56,536 nt of DNA from an uncultured Clostridia bacterium (lineage in GTDB: Bacteria > Bacillota > Clostridia > TANB77 > CAG-508). The notes beneath the pieces are model-generated. The model worked only from the letters and a program-made list of their open reading frames with translations, did not search any database and was not told the DNA's origin. Location: contig CALYAH010000091.1 in assembly GCA_944393455.1 (NCBI GenBank), positions 1 through 56,536 of the forward strand, given 5' to 3'. The translations under genes were made by a program, and so were the position numbers. Position 1 is the stretch's first letter. Every line of letters begins with the position of its first letter. This document shows positions 45,259 to 54,253 of this stretch, piece by piece.

Positions 45259-45840
45259 TTAATTTTCTGATTTAATCTTTTCTTTTGTTTGTTGTCTTTC
45301 TACTGATTCTTCCTGTTCTTCTACATCATCTTGTTCATTCTCTTTTTCGTCTACTTCATTTTCCTCTACTACTTCTTTATTTTCTTGTTGCTGAGTTTTA
45401 TTATCTTCTTCTGCTTTTTCTTTTTTGTCTAATTCTTGATTTTCTTCTTGCTTAACAGTTTCTTCTTTATTTTCTTCTGCTTTTTGTTCAGTCTCTACAC
45501 CTGTACTTTCTTTTTCAGTATTTGCACTTACTTTTCTTGCCTCATTTTTTATATTTAAAATGGGAATATTAGCATACAAAGCTGGTGCACCATTTGTACC
45601 ATCTGAATTTTCTTTATTTGTAAGCCTTACATCTATTGCACTTTCATCTACATCTATATATTTTTTTATTACCTCTATGATTTCTTGTTTCATAAGTTCT
45701 AAGAAGTCGGCTGATACATTGTCTCTATCTTACATTAATACTAAATGTAATCTTTCTTTTGCAGCATCTCTTTAATTGTTTACTACCTTTTCATCTTTTT
45801 TGTTCAACAACATAAAAAAATTCATTATGTTTTCAAACAT
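45259..45840 (-). pseudogene. minE: MinE with two in-frame TAA codons and a long charged tail
   Basis: From ATG 45840 (25 bases after minD, with a ribosome site) the frame reads MFENIMNFFMLLNKKDEKVV, then NN, TAA (45772-45774), RDAAKERLHLVLM, TAA (45730-45732), DRDNVSADFLELMKQEIIEV and the rest of the MinE topological domain. No base is missing and the flanking residues are conserved. The N-terminal half interacts with MinD and membrane; the C-terminal half is the dimer. Residues beyond about 90 are a Glu/Lys/Gln-rich tail unusual for MinE. ATG at 45693 could start a truncated form without the MinD-binding part. Nonsense decay and readthrough both fit. Confidence 0.7.
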
Positions 45841-45864
45841 TATTCCTACTTACCCCCAAATTGT

Positions 45865-46659
45865 TTATTGTTTTTTGAATAGTCTTTTTAGTTTCGCAAA
45901 AAATCCTTTTTCTCTACCAGGAATAGTTACTTCTATTTTTTCTCCTAACACTCTTTTTGCTATTTCTATATAAGCTTTTCCTGATGGTGCTTTTTTATTT
46001 TGAATAACTGGCTCTCCTTTATTTGTTTGTGTAATAATATATTCGTCATCTGGAACAACCCCTATTAAATCAATAGATAAAAGGTCTACAATATCATCTA
46101 CATCCATCATTTCTCCTTTTCTTACCATATTAGGTCTAATTCTATTGATTACTAATTCTGGATTTTTAATTTCTGATGATTCTAAAAGTCCTATAATTCT
46201 ATCTGCATCTCTTATGGCAGATATTTCTGCTGTTGTTACAACTATAGCACGATCTGCTCCTGCAATAGCATTTTTAAATCCTTGTTCGATTCCAGCTGGA
46301 CAATCTATTAAGATATAATCAAATTCTTCTTTTAGTTTTCCCACTAAGTTTCTCATTTGTTCTTCATTAACAGCGCTTTTATCTCTTGTTTGGGCAGCTG
46401 GTAGTAGGTATAATTCTTTAAATCTTTTATCTTTTATTAAAGCTTGTCTTAATTTACATTTTTCTTCTACGACATCTACAATATCATATACAATCCTATT
46501 TTCTAATCCCATAACAACGTCTAAGTTACGTAACCCTATATCTGTATCAATTAAAACGACTTTTTTCCCTTCTAGTGCTAAACTTGAACCTAAATTTGCT
46601 GTTGTGGTTGTTTTTCCTACTCCACCTTTACCTGATGTTATTACGATTACTTCTCCCAT
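45865..46659 (-). CDS. minD: Septum site-determining ATPase MinD
   Basis: 264 residues. The deviant Walker A motif GKGGVGKTTTTANLG, DTDIGLRNLDVVMGLEN and DYILIDCPAGIEQGF define it. The C-terminal helix GFFAKLKRLFKKQ is the membrane-targeting sequence. It positions the septum by carrying MinC on the membrane, with MinE setting the pattern; MinC is not in this window. AGGAGG before the ATG. It is followed by minE at 24 bases and then rodA. Confidence 0.95.
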   Translation of the reverse strand: MGEVIVITSGKGGVGKTTTTANLGSSLALEGKKVVLIDTDIGLRNLDVVMGLENRIVYDIVDVVEEKCKLRQALIKDKRFKELYLLPAAQTRDKSAVNEEQMRNLVGKLKEEFDYILIDCPAGIEQGFKNAIAGADRAIVVTTAEISAIRDADRIIGLLESSEIKNPELVINRIRPNMVRKGEMMDVDDIVDLLSIDLIGVVPDDEYIITQTNKGEPVIQNKKAPSGKAYIEIAKRVLGEKIEVTIPGREKGFFAKLKRLFKKQ

Positions 46660-46844
46660 AATTCTCCTCCTTAGGATTTTAAAAACACATTTTTAATAGC
46701 TATATGATATAACGAAACCACTAAAAAGTCAATGAATTTTACACGAAAATAACAAAATTGTTTCTAAAATATTACAATTTTTTTACATTATTTATAAAAA
46801 GCTAAAAATATAGGGAAATTTAACATTCCCTATATTTTTGTATT

Positions 46845-48344
46845 TTATTCATTTAAATATAAAGTAACACGGAAACCACGTCCTTCATGAGGAGAATCCT
46901 GACTAAATCCTTTTCGACTAGATGCTGGATTTGTACTACCAGAGTCAAGGAAAGAACCTCCTCTCGTTAGCCTTTCGTTAGTATTAGAAACTTCCATTGT
47001 CCATTCTGCTAAATTTCCTGCCATATCATATATATTTTTTACTTTGTTACTCATTTGTGAATCTACTTCTTTTCCTGTATATGTGGAACCCGTATAATAA
47101 TTGTCACTATACCATCCTTTTCCTGCAGAATTTACTAAATAAGAATCATTGTTACAATTTGGTTTTTTTTCTGATGTTTGATTTGTAATATAATCTGAAT
47201 CAATAAAATTTAATGTAGCATCCCATTGTACCCCATAACACAATGTACTAGTTACTGATGTATAATTATTAGCTACTACCATTCCTCTTGCCTTCTCTAC
47301 TGCTCCTCCTGTATCTGTATTTGTTGTAGTAGAACTACTCCATGGAATAAAATTGTAAGCTCTTACATTCTTTTTACTTACTACTTTTTCTACTCCATTT
47401 ATTGTCTCTTTTCCCGCTTCATATCTTCCAATATAAAATCCACCATATGTTTTTACACTTGAATACATCTTGATTGCTTCAGCTTTAGTCTCTTCACTTT
47501 CATCTAAACCATTCGCTTGTAAATAGCTATTATTTCCATCTGCTCCTGCTTCACCCGAAGTATTTATATAAGATTGTAAACTTCCATTATTAGAATAGCC
47601 TTCTGTTCTCTTAAATTTAGTATCAAAAGTTGTTTTATCTACTGGTACCCAGACAAATTCACTTTCATCTGGTCCACGAACTACTAAACCTTCATTAATT
47701 GTATTTTCGCCTGTTTTTCTGCTAACTTGGAAACCTGCTGGTATTGTTGCTGTATCACCATTTTCATCTTTATAAATAGCTGTTTTATCGTAAGCAGGTG
47801 ACCAACTCGCAATTGCATTTGTATCTACCAAATTAACTGCTTTTGTGTCGACATCATCTGATGTATAATCTGTATAAAACCACTCATTATCATATTCAAT
47901 TCCTCTTACAAAAAATATATTATGACTTGTTTCATTAATAATATATAAATCAACTAAAGCATTTATTTGTTCACTTGTCGAAGCCTCTCCTGATTTTATC
48001 TTTTTATAGTCTTCTCCATAATTCAAAGTTAAATTGTCAATAGCTGATAGATCAATCACATAAAATTTCCCGGTATCTACTTCTGTACTTATAAGTCCTG
48101 CACTTTCTATATGTCCTATATTGGTATATTCTATACTAGCTGGTATCTTTCCATTTTGTGCATAAAAAGTGGAAATCTTGTCCCTTAAATTTTCAATATC
48201 CGCTTGCATATTTTGTAACTTTTCAACACCTAAATTATTTTTTACATTATACAATATCACATTTGTTATAATTAATATCATAATAACTGCTATCGATAAT
48301 GAAATTAAATTAACACCTTTTTGGCTTTTAAAAAAGTTTTTCAT
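46845..48344 (-). CDS. Prepilin-like N-terminus fused to a formylglycine-generating-enzyme-like domain
   Basis: About 499 residues (ATG 48344; an ATG at 48353 is too close to its ribosome site). Residues 1-35 resemble a type IV prepilin: KSQKGVNLISLSIAVIMILI. A pseudopilin-like region (about 40-180) with NLRDKISTFYAQNGKIPASI follows, then an SUMF1-like C-terminus (VSKKNVRAYNFIPWSS, YDMAGNLAEWTMEVS, RLTRGGSFLDSGS, HEGRGFRV). The last domain is shared with formylglycine-generating enzymes and with receptor-binding/variable proteins. I infer a surface-displayed protein. No type IV pilus genes are nearby. It sits between minD and the spoIVF pair. Confidence 0.75.
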   Translation of the reverse strand: MKNFFKSQKGVNLISLSIAVIMILIITNVILYNVKNNLGVEKLQNMQADIENLRDKISTFYAQNGKIPASIEYTNIGHIESAGLISTEVDTGKFYVIDLSAIDNLTLNYGEDYKKIKSGEASTSEQINALVDLYIINETSHNIFFVRGIEYDNEWFYTDYTSDDVDTKAVNLVDTNAIASWSPAYDKTAIYKDENGDTATIPAGFQVSRKTGENTINEGLVVRGPDESEFVWVPVDKTTFDTKFKRTEGYSNNGSLQSYINTSGEAGADGNNSYLQANGLDESEETKAEAIKMYSSVKTYGGFYIGRYEAGKETINGVEKVVSKKNVRAYNFIPWSSSTTTNTDTGGAVEKARGMVVANNYTSVTSTLCYGVQWDATLNFIDSDYITNQTSEKKPNCNNDSYLVNSAGKGWYSDNYYTGSTYTGKEVDSQMSNKVKNIYDMAGNLAEWTMEVSNTNERLTRGGSFLDSGSTNPASSRKGFSQDSPHEGRGFRVTLYLNE

Positions 48345-48382
48345 CCTTTGCATTCTCCTTTTTTATCTCTAGTATTAGTTTA

Positions 48383-49051
48383 CTATTTATTTCCTTCAAT
48401 TTCAATAGTTTTTTCTATTAAATTATAAATTCTATTTCGCCTTCTATATATCAAATCTTCTTGTATATATAAAATCCACAAAAACATAATTATAATAAAT
48501 ATAGAAACATTTTTTATGTAATATACTCCAATACTTGCTAAAAATGTTAGAGCTATCAAAATAATAAAAGAACTGTTATTGCTATATTTTTCTGCTTTCC
48601 TTTTTCCAACCAAAATATGTAAAAACGCTTTTAATATTCTTCCTCCATCTAATGGATAAATAGGAATTAGATTAAAAATAATTAGCAATAAATTTGAATA
48701 AATTATCATCATCTTAGAAAATATTCCAATTGGTAAATTAGTTGCAATATTCATAATTATAAAATTTGTTAACGGTCCTGCCATTGCAATTAATATTTTC
48801 TTTATTTGTAGTCTATTTCCTTCTAATATTTTTTGATTATAATCTTTTGGTTTTATTTTGAAAGAAATACTAACTCCATATGGTTTTATCTCTATTTTAT
48901 TAGGTCTCATTCCCATCAATAATCCCATTAATAAATGCCCTATTTCGTGAATAAAGGCAAAAAACAAAATCATAACATACGTTTCTACTTGTCTTGTAAA
49001 ATAGAATAGAATTAGAAACAGGAATATTTTAAAATCAATTTTAAATCGCAT
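48383..49051 (-). CDS. spoIVFB: Site-2 membrane metalloprotease, SpoIVFB-like (M50)
   Basis: 222 residues with about six membrane segments. The zinc motif is FFAFIHEIGHLLMG (HExxH) and the third ligand is in IYPLDGGRILKAF. Length and layout match SpoIVFB, the protease that cuts pro-sigma-K in the mother cell of sporulating bacteria. It follows a gene for an M23-containing membrane protein, as spoIVFA precedes spoIVFB near the min genes in Bacillus. The start codon is ATG at 49051. Another S2P function cannot be excluded. Confidence 0.82.
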   Translation of the reverse strand: MRFKIDFKIFLFLILFYFTRQVETYVMILFFAFIHEIGHLLMGLLMGMRPNKIEIKPYGVSISFKIKPKDYNQKILEGNRLQIKKILIAMAGPLTNFIIMNIATNLPIGIFSKMMIIYSNLLLIIFNLIPIYPLDGGRILKAFLHILVGKRKAEKYSNNSSFIILIALTFLASIGVYYIKNVSIFIIIMFLWILYIQEDLIYRRRNRIYNLIEKTIEIEGNK

Positions 49052-49063
49052 ATTTTCTCTCCT

Positions 49064-49939
49064 TTACAACTCTAGAATACTTTCTGGATCTACTTTTCTT
49101 TCTGATATCCTTATTTCAAAGTGTAAATGTGGCCCTGTTGAATTTCCTGTCGATCCAACTTCTGCAATTTCCTGACCTTGTACTACCCTATCTCCTTGTT
49201 TTACATATAAAGCATTACAATGTGCATAAATCACACTAACTTCACCTATTTGTATTTTTAAATGTTTGCCATAATCTCCTTCTTCTGATGCTAAAACCAC
49301 TTCCCCTTCTGTCGCTGACTTTATTTTTGTTCCTAAATTTGCCGCAATATCTGTTCCAGTATGATTTTTTGGTACATTTCCTGTAGCTGTCTCTCTTACC
49401 CCAAATTTCGAACTAATAACTCCTTCTACTGGTTTTATGAAAGTAGTAGTATTTTTTACATTTTGGACATCCTGCTCTTCCTGTGTTAATACCTTTTCCT
49501 CCTGTTCTACTTGTTCAGATATCTCACCTTGTTCTGCTACATTTTGTTCTAATGTTTCGTCTGCTCCTCCAATACCATTTTGCACCACATTTTCTTCTTG
49601 CTTTACTTCTTCCTCTTCTTGTCCTTGAAAAAATGATTGTATTTGATTTTTTATATTCTGATAAAGTTCTAAAAAATTAGTATCATAAGATAATATTTTA
49701 TTTGCTTTATTTGTAAAATCTTCCGAAAAAACATATTCATTATTTTGTATAGCATAAATTACTAAATATATTGATATACATACTAAAATCTGAATTATCA
49801 TTTTTCTTAGTAATTTAATATCTTTTTTCTCTTGGTTTACACTAACAGTCGCTACCGGTCTTGTATTACCTTGTTTTCTTCTTTCATATATTTGCTCAGC
49901 TCGTCTTATTTTTTCTTCTACTGATATTGTTCTCTCCAT
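49064..49939 (-). CDS. spoIVFA: M23 peptidase-like membrane protein, SpoIVFA-like
   Basis: 291 residues. Cytoplasmic N-terminus to about 45, one membrane segment (about 46-62), a Gln/Glu-rich linker, then an M23/LytM domain: KNHTGTDIAANLG, VIYAHCNALYVKQGD, and STGPHLHFEI. The zinc ligands (His, Asp, HxH) are intact, so the domain could be an active endopeptidase, unlike the degenerate one of Bacillus SpoIVFA. By place (immediately before an SpoIVFB-like gene) it should regulate that protease. SpoIIQ-like function is the alternative. Confidence 0.75.
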   Translation of the reverse strand: MERTISVEEKIRRAEQIYERRKQGNTRPVATVSVNQEKKDIKLLRKMIIQILVCISIYLVIYAIQNNEYVFSEDFTNKANKILSYDTNFLELYQNIKNQIQSFFQGQEEEEVKQEENVVQNGIGGADETLEQNVAEQGEISEQVEQEEKVLTQEEQDVQNVKNTTTFIKPVEGVISSKFGVRETATGNVPKNHTGTDIAANLGTKIKSATEGEVVLASEEGDYGKHLKIQIGEVSVIYAHCNALYVKQGDRVVQGQEIAEVGSTGNSTGPHLHFEIRISERKVDPESILEL

Positions 49940-50002
49940 TAAAAAAACACCTCTTCCTTAGTTTCTTTGTAAACTATATGTTAGGAAAACGTGTTTTATT
50001 CA

Positions 50003-50350
50003 TTATCTAATAATTAGAAAAATACTTTCTATTACAATTAACAAACTAGAAATATAAGCATATACCTTTAATTTCTTATATTTTTTACCGACCTTTTGAT
50101 TATTTAAATTTTTTTGTTCTTTTTTTTCTTCTAAAGATGAAATATAATTTGAAATTAACATCTCCGCTTCTTTAACGATATATTCATTTTCTTTTTTATC
50201 TCCTGATGCATTTTCTGTTACTTTTGCTTTTTCTATTTTTTCTAATTTTTTCACTTTTTTGTTACTTTTTAAAATAACAATTGCTTCTTCTACCAAATTA
50301 GATGGTAAGTTTTTTAACACCACCATGTTTTTTAAATTACTTTGGTTCAT
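50003..50350 (-). CDS. Hypothetical protein with C-terminal membrane anchor
   Basis: 115 residues. NMVVLKNLPSNLVEEAIVIL begins an N-terminal helical region; the middle is lysine-rich and helical; a hydrophobic segment (about 96-113, AYISSLLIVIESIFLII) ends the protein. A tail-anchored topology is predicted. AGGAGG precedes the ATG. It is 63 bases upstream of spoIVFA and may be cotranscribed. I do not recognise the family. Confidence 0.6.
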   Translation of the reverse strand: MNQSNLKNMVVLKNLPSNLVEEAIVILKSNKKVKKLEKIEKAKVTENASGDKKENEYIVKEAEMLISNYISSLEEKKEQKNLNNQKVGKKYKKLKVYAYISSLLIVIESIFLIIR

Positions 50351-50507
50351 TTGTACCTCCTCTAAAAATATGTATTTGTATTAGTTTTTCCACATTTTTT
50401 AAAGTTATACAATTTTTTCTATTATATTGATTTTTAAAAAATAATAAGCGAAGGAATACATTTGTAAACTCTCGCTTATTTTTCATCAAATTAAATTACT
50501 TTTTCAA

Positions 50508-51053
50508 TTACTGATTATTTTGTACTGCTAAATTCATTTTATCTTTCTCATATTTCTTGTAAAATATCACATATATTATGCCTTGTACGACTGGTAAAAG
50601 CATAATAATTGACAACAACAACCATTTTATATGGGGATTTACTAGCTCTTCATAAGATTTTCTTGCATCCATTAGCGCTTCATTACGAAAATGCTCTCCC
50701 CACTCATCATTATCATATCTATCATTTGTTTCTATTTCTTCTACTTTCGTGTCATAGCTATTTTTAAAATAAGATACACTTTGAATTTCTATGGCCAAAT
50801 TAGCAACACTTGCAATAGTCCATATAATAACAAATATTTTAAGAAAGATACTTAAATCTAGACTTTCATGCGTACTGTAATCCTTTGTAAATATTTCTCT
50901 TATCCATTTAAAAGTAAAATATAAAATAATTATAGTTTGACAAGTAATAATAAAGCTGCCAATAGGCACAAAATTTTCTATAAATGGCGCTACTATTAAT
51001 AGAAATATCGTTAATCCAACTGTTTCTAAAGTATGCATTCTCGTTATAACCAT
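50508..51053 (-). CDS. Multi-pass membrane protein of unknown function
   Basis: 181 residues with about four membrane segments (14-29, 31-50, 68-88 and 144-163) and a soluble loop (about 92-140) between the third and fourth. ATG at 51053 has a weak AAGGG site; a second ATG lies six codons in. I do not recognise the family. Nothing in the neighbourhood (spo0A upstream, separated by a terminator and 338 bp) indicates a role. No in-frame anomalies. Confidence 0.6.
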   Translation of the reverse strand: MVITRMHTLETVGLTIFLLIVAPFIENFVPIGSFIITCQTIIILYFTFKWIREIFTKDYSTHESLDLSIFLKIFVIIWTIASVANLAIEIQSVSYFKNSYDTKVEEIETNDRYDNDEWGEHFRNEALMDARKSYEELVNPHIKWLLLSIIMLLPVVQGIIYVIFYKKYEKDKMNLAVQNNQ

Positions 51054-51321
51054 GTTTTTTTCACATCCCTTTCAATTTTACAATTATCATTATATCACAA
51101 AGAATGCACCATGTAAAACGATATTCTTGTTTCGGTAGTGTCAATTTGGAAGAAACCACAAAATGATTGCCACATGAATGATTAATAACCATCCGCCAGG
51201 CGGAACAAAATGCTCACTTTTTTATTGCTTATGTAGTTACACCTACTAATCCAAATATTTTTTATATTTATAGTATAGTGTATTTTTACTTTATTGTTTA
51301 GTAAATAAAATAAATTTCACG
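51054..51321. other. Gene-free stretch between spo0A and the membrane protein gene
   Basis: No supported gene. The only structure seen is a short hairpin around ATCCGCCAGGCGGAAC near 51192. The rest is AT-rich without a recognisable element. The spo0A terminator closes the stretch. Confidence 0.5.
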
Positions 51322-51384
51322 AAAAAAACCTCCAATTTTTACTGATTAACATTTCAAAATATTAATCAATAAATCTTGGAAGTT
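51322..51384 (-). terminator. Terminator of spo0A
   Basis: On the minus strand a long stem, CTTCCAA with TTGGAGG and the inner TGATTAATA with TGTTAATCA, is followed by a run of seven T directly after the gene. Confidence 0.7.
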
Positions 51385-51391
51385 TATTTTA

Positions 51392-52210
51392 TTATGCACT
51401 CTTTAATTCTAGTCTTAGCTTATCAGCAATCATTGCGATAAATTCACTATTTGTTGGCTTGCCTTTAGCTGCTGAAATAGTATATCCAAATATATTTTCA
51501 ACAACTTCTTGTTGACCTCTTCCCCATGCTACTTCAATTGCATGACGTATTGCTCTTTCTACACGACTTGGTGTTGTATTAAATTTAAAAGCAATTTTGG
51601 GATACAAGCTTTTTGTAATTTGATTAATAACATCTATATCATTAACTACCATCATAATTGCTTCTCTTAAATATTGGTAGCCTTTAATATGAGCTGGCAC
51701 ACCAACTTCGTGAATAATATTAGTAACTAAAGCTTCTAAATTTTCTTCTTTTTTACTATCTTCTCTAGAAATATCAATATATTGTTGTCTTGGCTCTTTT
51801 GTAATAAAATTATCTGTAACTTGACCTGGTTTAAAGAATTTTATTTCTCTCATTCTTTTAATTAATAATTCTATATCAAAAGGTTTTACTACATAATACT
51901 CTGCTCCTAATAATATTGCTTTTTGTGTTATTTTGTCTTGTCCAACAGCTGAAAGCATAATGCATAATGGTTTTTTATTACTTTTTATTGCATTTATTTT
52001 TTCTAATACTCCTAATCCATCAAGATGTGGCATTATGACATCTAATAAGACTATATCAGGTGTTATGTTATTTATCATTTCTATTGCTTCATTTCCATCC
52101 TTCGCCATTCCTATTACTTCCATATCTTCTTGAGAATTTATATAGCTTGATAACGTATGGCTAAAATCTTGATTATCATCTGCTATTAAAACAGAAATCT
52201 TTTCTTTCAT
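51392..52210 (-). CDS. spo0A: Master sporulation regulator Spo0A
   Basis: 272 residues. Receiver domain: VLIADDNQDFSHTLSSYI, phosphorylated Asp57 in DIVLLDVIMPHLDG and VVKPFDIELL. The C-terminal Spo0A domain is unmistakable: HEVGVPAHIKGYQYLREAIM, TTPSRVERAIRHAIEVAWGR and a final GYTISAAKGKPTNSEFIA. Phosphorylated Spo0A starts the sporulation programme. It confirms that the organism belongs to a spore-forming lineage. The receiver and DNA-binding lengths are standard. AGGAGG precedes ATG. Its usual neighbour spoIVB is not in the window. Confidence 0.96.
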   Translation of the reverse strand: MKEKISVLIADDNQDFSHTLSSYINSQEDMEVIGMAKDGNEAIEMINNITPDIVLLDVIMPHLDGLGVLEKINAIKSNKKPLCIMLSAVGQDKITQKAILLGAEYYVVKPFDIELLIKRMREIKFFKPGQVTDNFITKEPRQQYIDISREDSKKEENLEALVTNIIHEVGVPAHIKGYQYLREAIMMVVNDIDVINQITKSLYPKIAFKFNTTPSRVERAIRHAIEVAWGRGQQEVVENIFGYTISAAKGKPTNSEFIAMIADKLRLELKSA

Positions 52211-52324
52211 ATTTCCCCTCCTAAAATATTTTTGCTGTAAATTTTTTACAATTCAAATTATAATACTTTAGATTGGGATTATCAATATTTTTTGGTATTT
52301 TTTTCCATTTGTTTTGTGAAAGTT

Positions 52325-52963
52325 CTATTTTAATATACTTTTCGTTATATATTTTTTAGATAATTCTTTTATTTCTTTTAATTTTATCTTTTTTGTTTCA
52401 AAGTTTTTCAGCATATTCTGTTTTTCATCTTCTTCTAATTCTATTTTACATACAATATTTTCTCTGTATTCTGAATCTACTATATTTATATTACTATTTT
52501 TACAATAATACTTAAAATTTTCAAATTCATTATATTCTAAAGTTACTTCTAACTGCTCTCCTAGACATTTTTGTACTTTTTTACCTTCTTCTATTGCTTT
52601 TAATAAACTGTTAGAATATGCTCTAACCAGTCCTCCCGTACCTAACAAAATTCCGCCAAAATATCTAGTTACAATAATTAATACATTAACCAAGTTGTTC
52701 TTCTGTAAAATATTTAACATTGGAGCCCCTGCTGTTCCAGATGGTTCTCCATCATCACTTGATTTTTCAATAAGTTGTTCTTTATCTATTACCCTATATG
52801 CTATGCAATTATGTCTAGCATCAAAATATTTTTTCCTTGTCTCTTTTATGATTTTTTCTGCTTCATCACTACTTTCTATGTAAAATAGGTTAACAATAAA
52901 TTTTGATTTCTTCTCTACAATTTCAGTTCTTACATTTTCTTCTATTGTTACAAATTCTTTCAT
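52325..52963 (-). CDS. YigZ/IMPACT-family protein
   Basis: 212 residues. KSKFIVNLFYIESSDEAEK, ARHNCIAYRV, SSDDGEPSGTAGAPMLNIL and VTRYFGGILLGTGGLVRAYS are the conserved blocks of the UPF0029/IMPACT family. The exact activity is not known; links to translation and to prolidase-like proteins are described. The C-terminal half resembles the DUF1949 ferredoxin-like domain. ATG follows AGGAGG and lies about 115 bp upstream of spo0A, on the same strand. Confidence 0.88.
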   Translation of the reverse strand: MKEFVTIEENVRTEIVEKKSKFIVNLFYIESSDEAEKIIKETRKKYFDARHNCIAYRVIDKEQLIEKSSDDGEPSGTAGAPMLNILQKNNLVNVLIIVTRYFGGILLGTGGLVRAYSNSLLKAIEEGKKVQKCLGEQLEVTLEYNEFENFKYYCKNSNINIVDSEYRENIVCKIELEEDEKQNMLKNFETKKIKLKEIKELSKKYITKSILK

Positions 52964-52995
52964 TTTGCCTCCTATCTTTTTTGGATGTAGCTATT

Positions 52996-54240
52996 TTATG
53001 ATAATCCTGCCACATATCCTGTTGAATATGCTATCTGCAAATTAAATCCTCCTGTGTAGCTGTCTACATCTATAATTTCTCCTGCAAAATATAATCCTTT
53101 AATAATTTTAGATTCCATAGTTTTTGGATTAATTTCTTTTATATTAATTCCTCCACTAGTTATAATTGCTTCTTCAATTGGTCTAAATTTTTGTATTTCT
53201 ATTTCAAATTTTTTAAGCATTTGTACCAATTTTTTTCTTTCTTCTTTTGTTACTTCATTCACTTTTTTATTCGGATTAATTTCACTTTTTTCAATTATTA
53301 TAGGGATTAATTTTTGTGGTAATAAAGCATCTAAACTGTTTTTAAATTGCTTATTTTTTTGAGCATCAAAATCTCTTAAAATCCTATTATCTAATCTTTC
53401 TTCTGTAAGTGCTGGTTTAAAATCAATTGTTAGAATTATTTTTCTTTTTCTCATTTTTTCTTCTATGTCTTTATATCTTACCAAGTGTGCTGAAGAACTT
53501 AAAATGGTTGGACCTGATACACCAAAATGAGTAAATAACATTTCTCCAAAGTCTTCGTATATATTTTTATTTTTTTCTATATCTTTTATTTGTATATTTA
53601 TATTTCTTAGGCTTAATCCTTGTAATTCCTTGCATAGGTTTTTATCGTGAATTTCTAATGGTACAAGTGAAGGTTTTATTTTTGTAACAGTATGTCCCAA
53701 CTCTTTTGCTAACTCATATCCATCTCCTGTTGAACCTGTTAAAGGATAGCTTTTTCCTCCAGTGGCTAAAATTACTTTGTCTGCTTTTAATTCTCCTTTG
53801 TTTGTTTTTACTCCTGTAACTTTGTTTTCTTCTACTATAATTTTTTTCACAGAAGTATTATATTTTATTTCTATATTAAGTTCTTTTATTTTATTAGTAA
53901 AACATTTTAGAACATCTAGAGATTTATCTGTTACTGGAAAAATCCTATTCCCTCTTTCTTCTTTTACTTCTAATCCTTGTTCTTTTAAAAACGAAATTAT
54001 ATCTTGATTAGTAAATTGTTTATAACAACTATATAAAAACATCCCATTTCCTGGCGTATTTTTAATAAATTCGTCCATATCTAAAGAAGATGTAATATTA
54101 CATCTTCCTTTACCTGTTATGAGCAACTTTCTTCCTAATGATTGCATCTTTTCAACAATTGTTACTTGGTTTCCATTTTGGCTGGCCGTAATTGCTGCCA
54201 TCATTCCAGCTGGCCCTCCTCCTATTACTACAACCTTCAT
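52996..54240 (-). CDS. NAD(P)/FAD-dependent oxidoreductase, HI0933/BaiN-like
   Basis: 414 residues. The dinucleotide fold VVVIGGGPAGMMAAITASQN starts the protein; LGRKLLITGKGRCNITSS, VILATGGKSYPLTGSTGDG and GEIIDVDSYTGGFNLQIAYS follow, as in the HI0933 family. Members include BaiN, which reduces bile-acid intermediates, but most have no known substrate. Here the family assignment is safe and the substrate is not. The next gene upstream is 13 bases away. Confidence 0.88.
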   Translation of the reverse strand: MKVVVIGGGPAGMMAAITASQNGNQVTIVEKMQSLGRKLLITGKGRCNITSSLDMDEFIKNTPGNGMFLYSCYKQFTNQDIISFLKEQGLEVKEERGNRIFPVTDKSLDVLKCFTNKIKELNIEIKYNTSVKKIIVEENKVTGVKTNKGELKADKVILATGGKSYPLTGSTGDGYELAKELGHTVTKIKPSLVPLEIHDKNLCKELQGLSLRNINIQIKDIEKNKNIYEDFGEMLFTHFGVSGPTILSSSAHLVRYKDIEEKMRKRKIILTIDFKPALTEERLDNRILRDFDAQKNKQFKNSLDALLPQKLIPIIIEKSEINPNKKVNEVTKEERKKLVQMLKKFEIEIQKFRPIEEAIITSGGINIKEINPKTMESKIIKGLYFAGEIIDVDSYTGGFNLQIAYSTGYVAGLS

Positions 54241-54253
54241 GTTCGTCCTTTCT

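Noticed and set aside
45259..45840. TAA reassigned to a sense codon genome-wide
   Set aside because: Many genes in the window end at TAA exactly where the families end, so a global reassignment is excluded; only local readthrough or decay can explain minE.
51054..51321. Transposon remnant between spo0A and the membrane gene
   Set aside because: The less AT-rich patch near 51130-51230 looked foreign but has no terminal repeats or protein remnant that I could identify.
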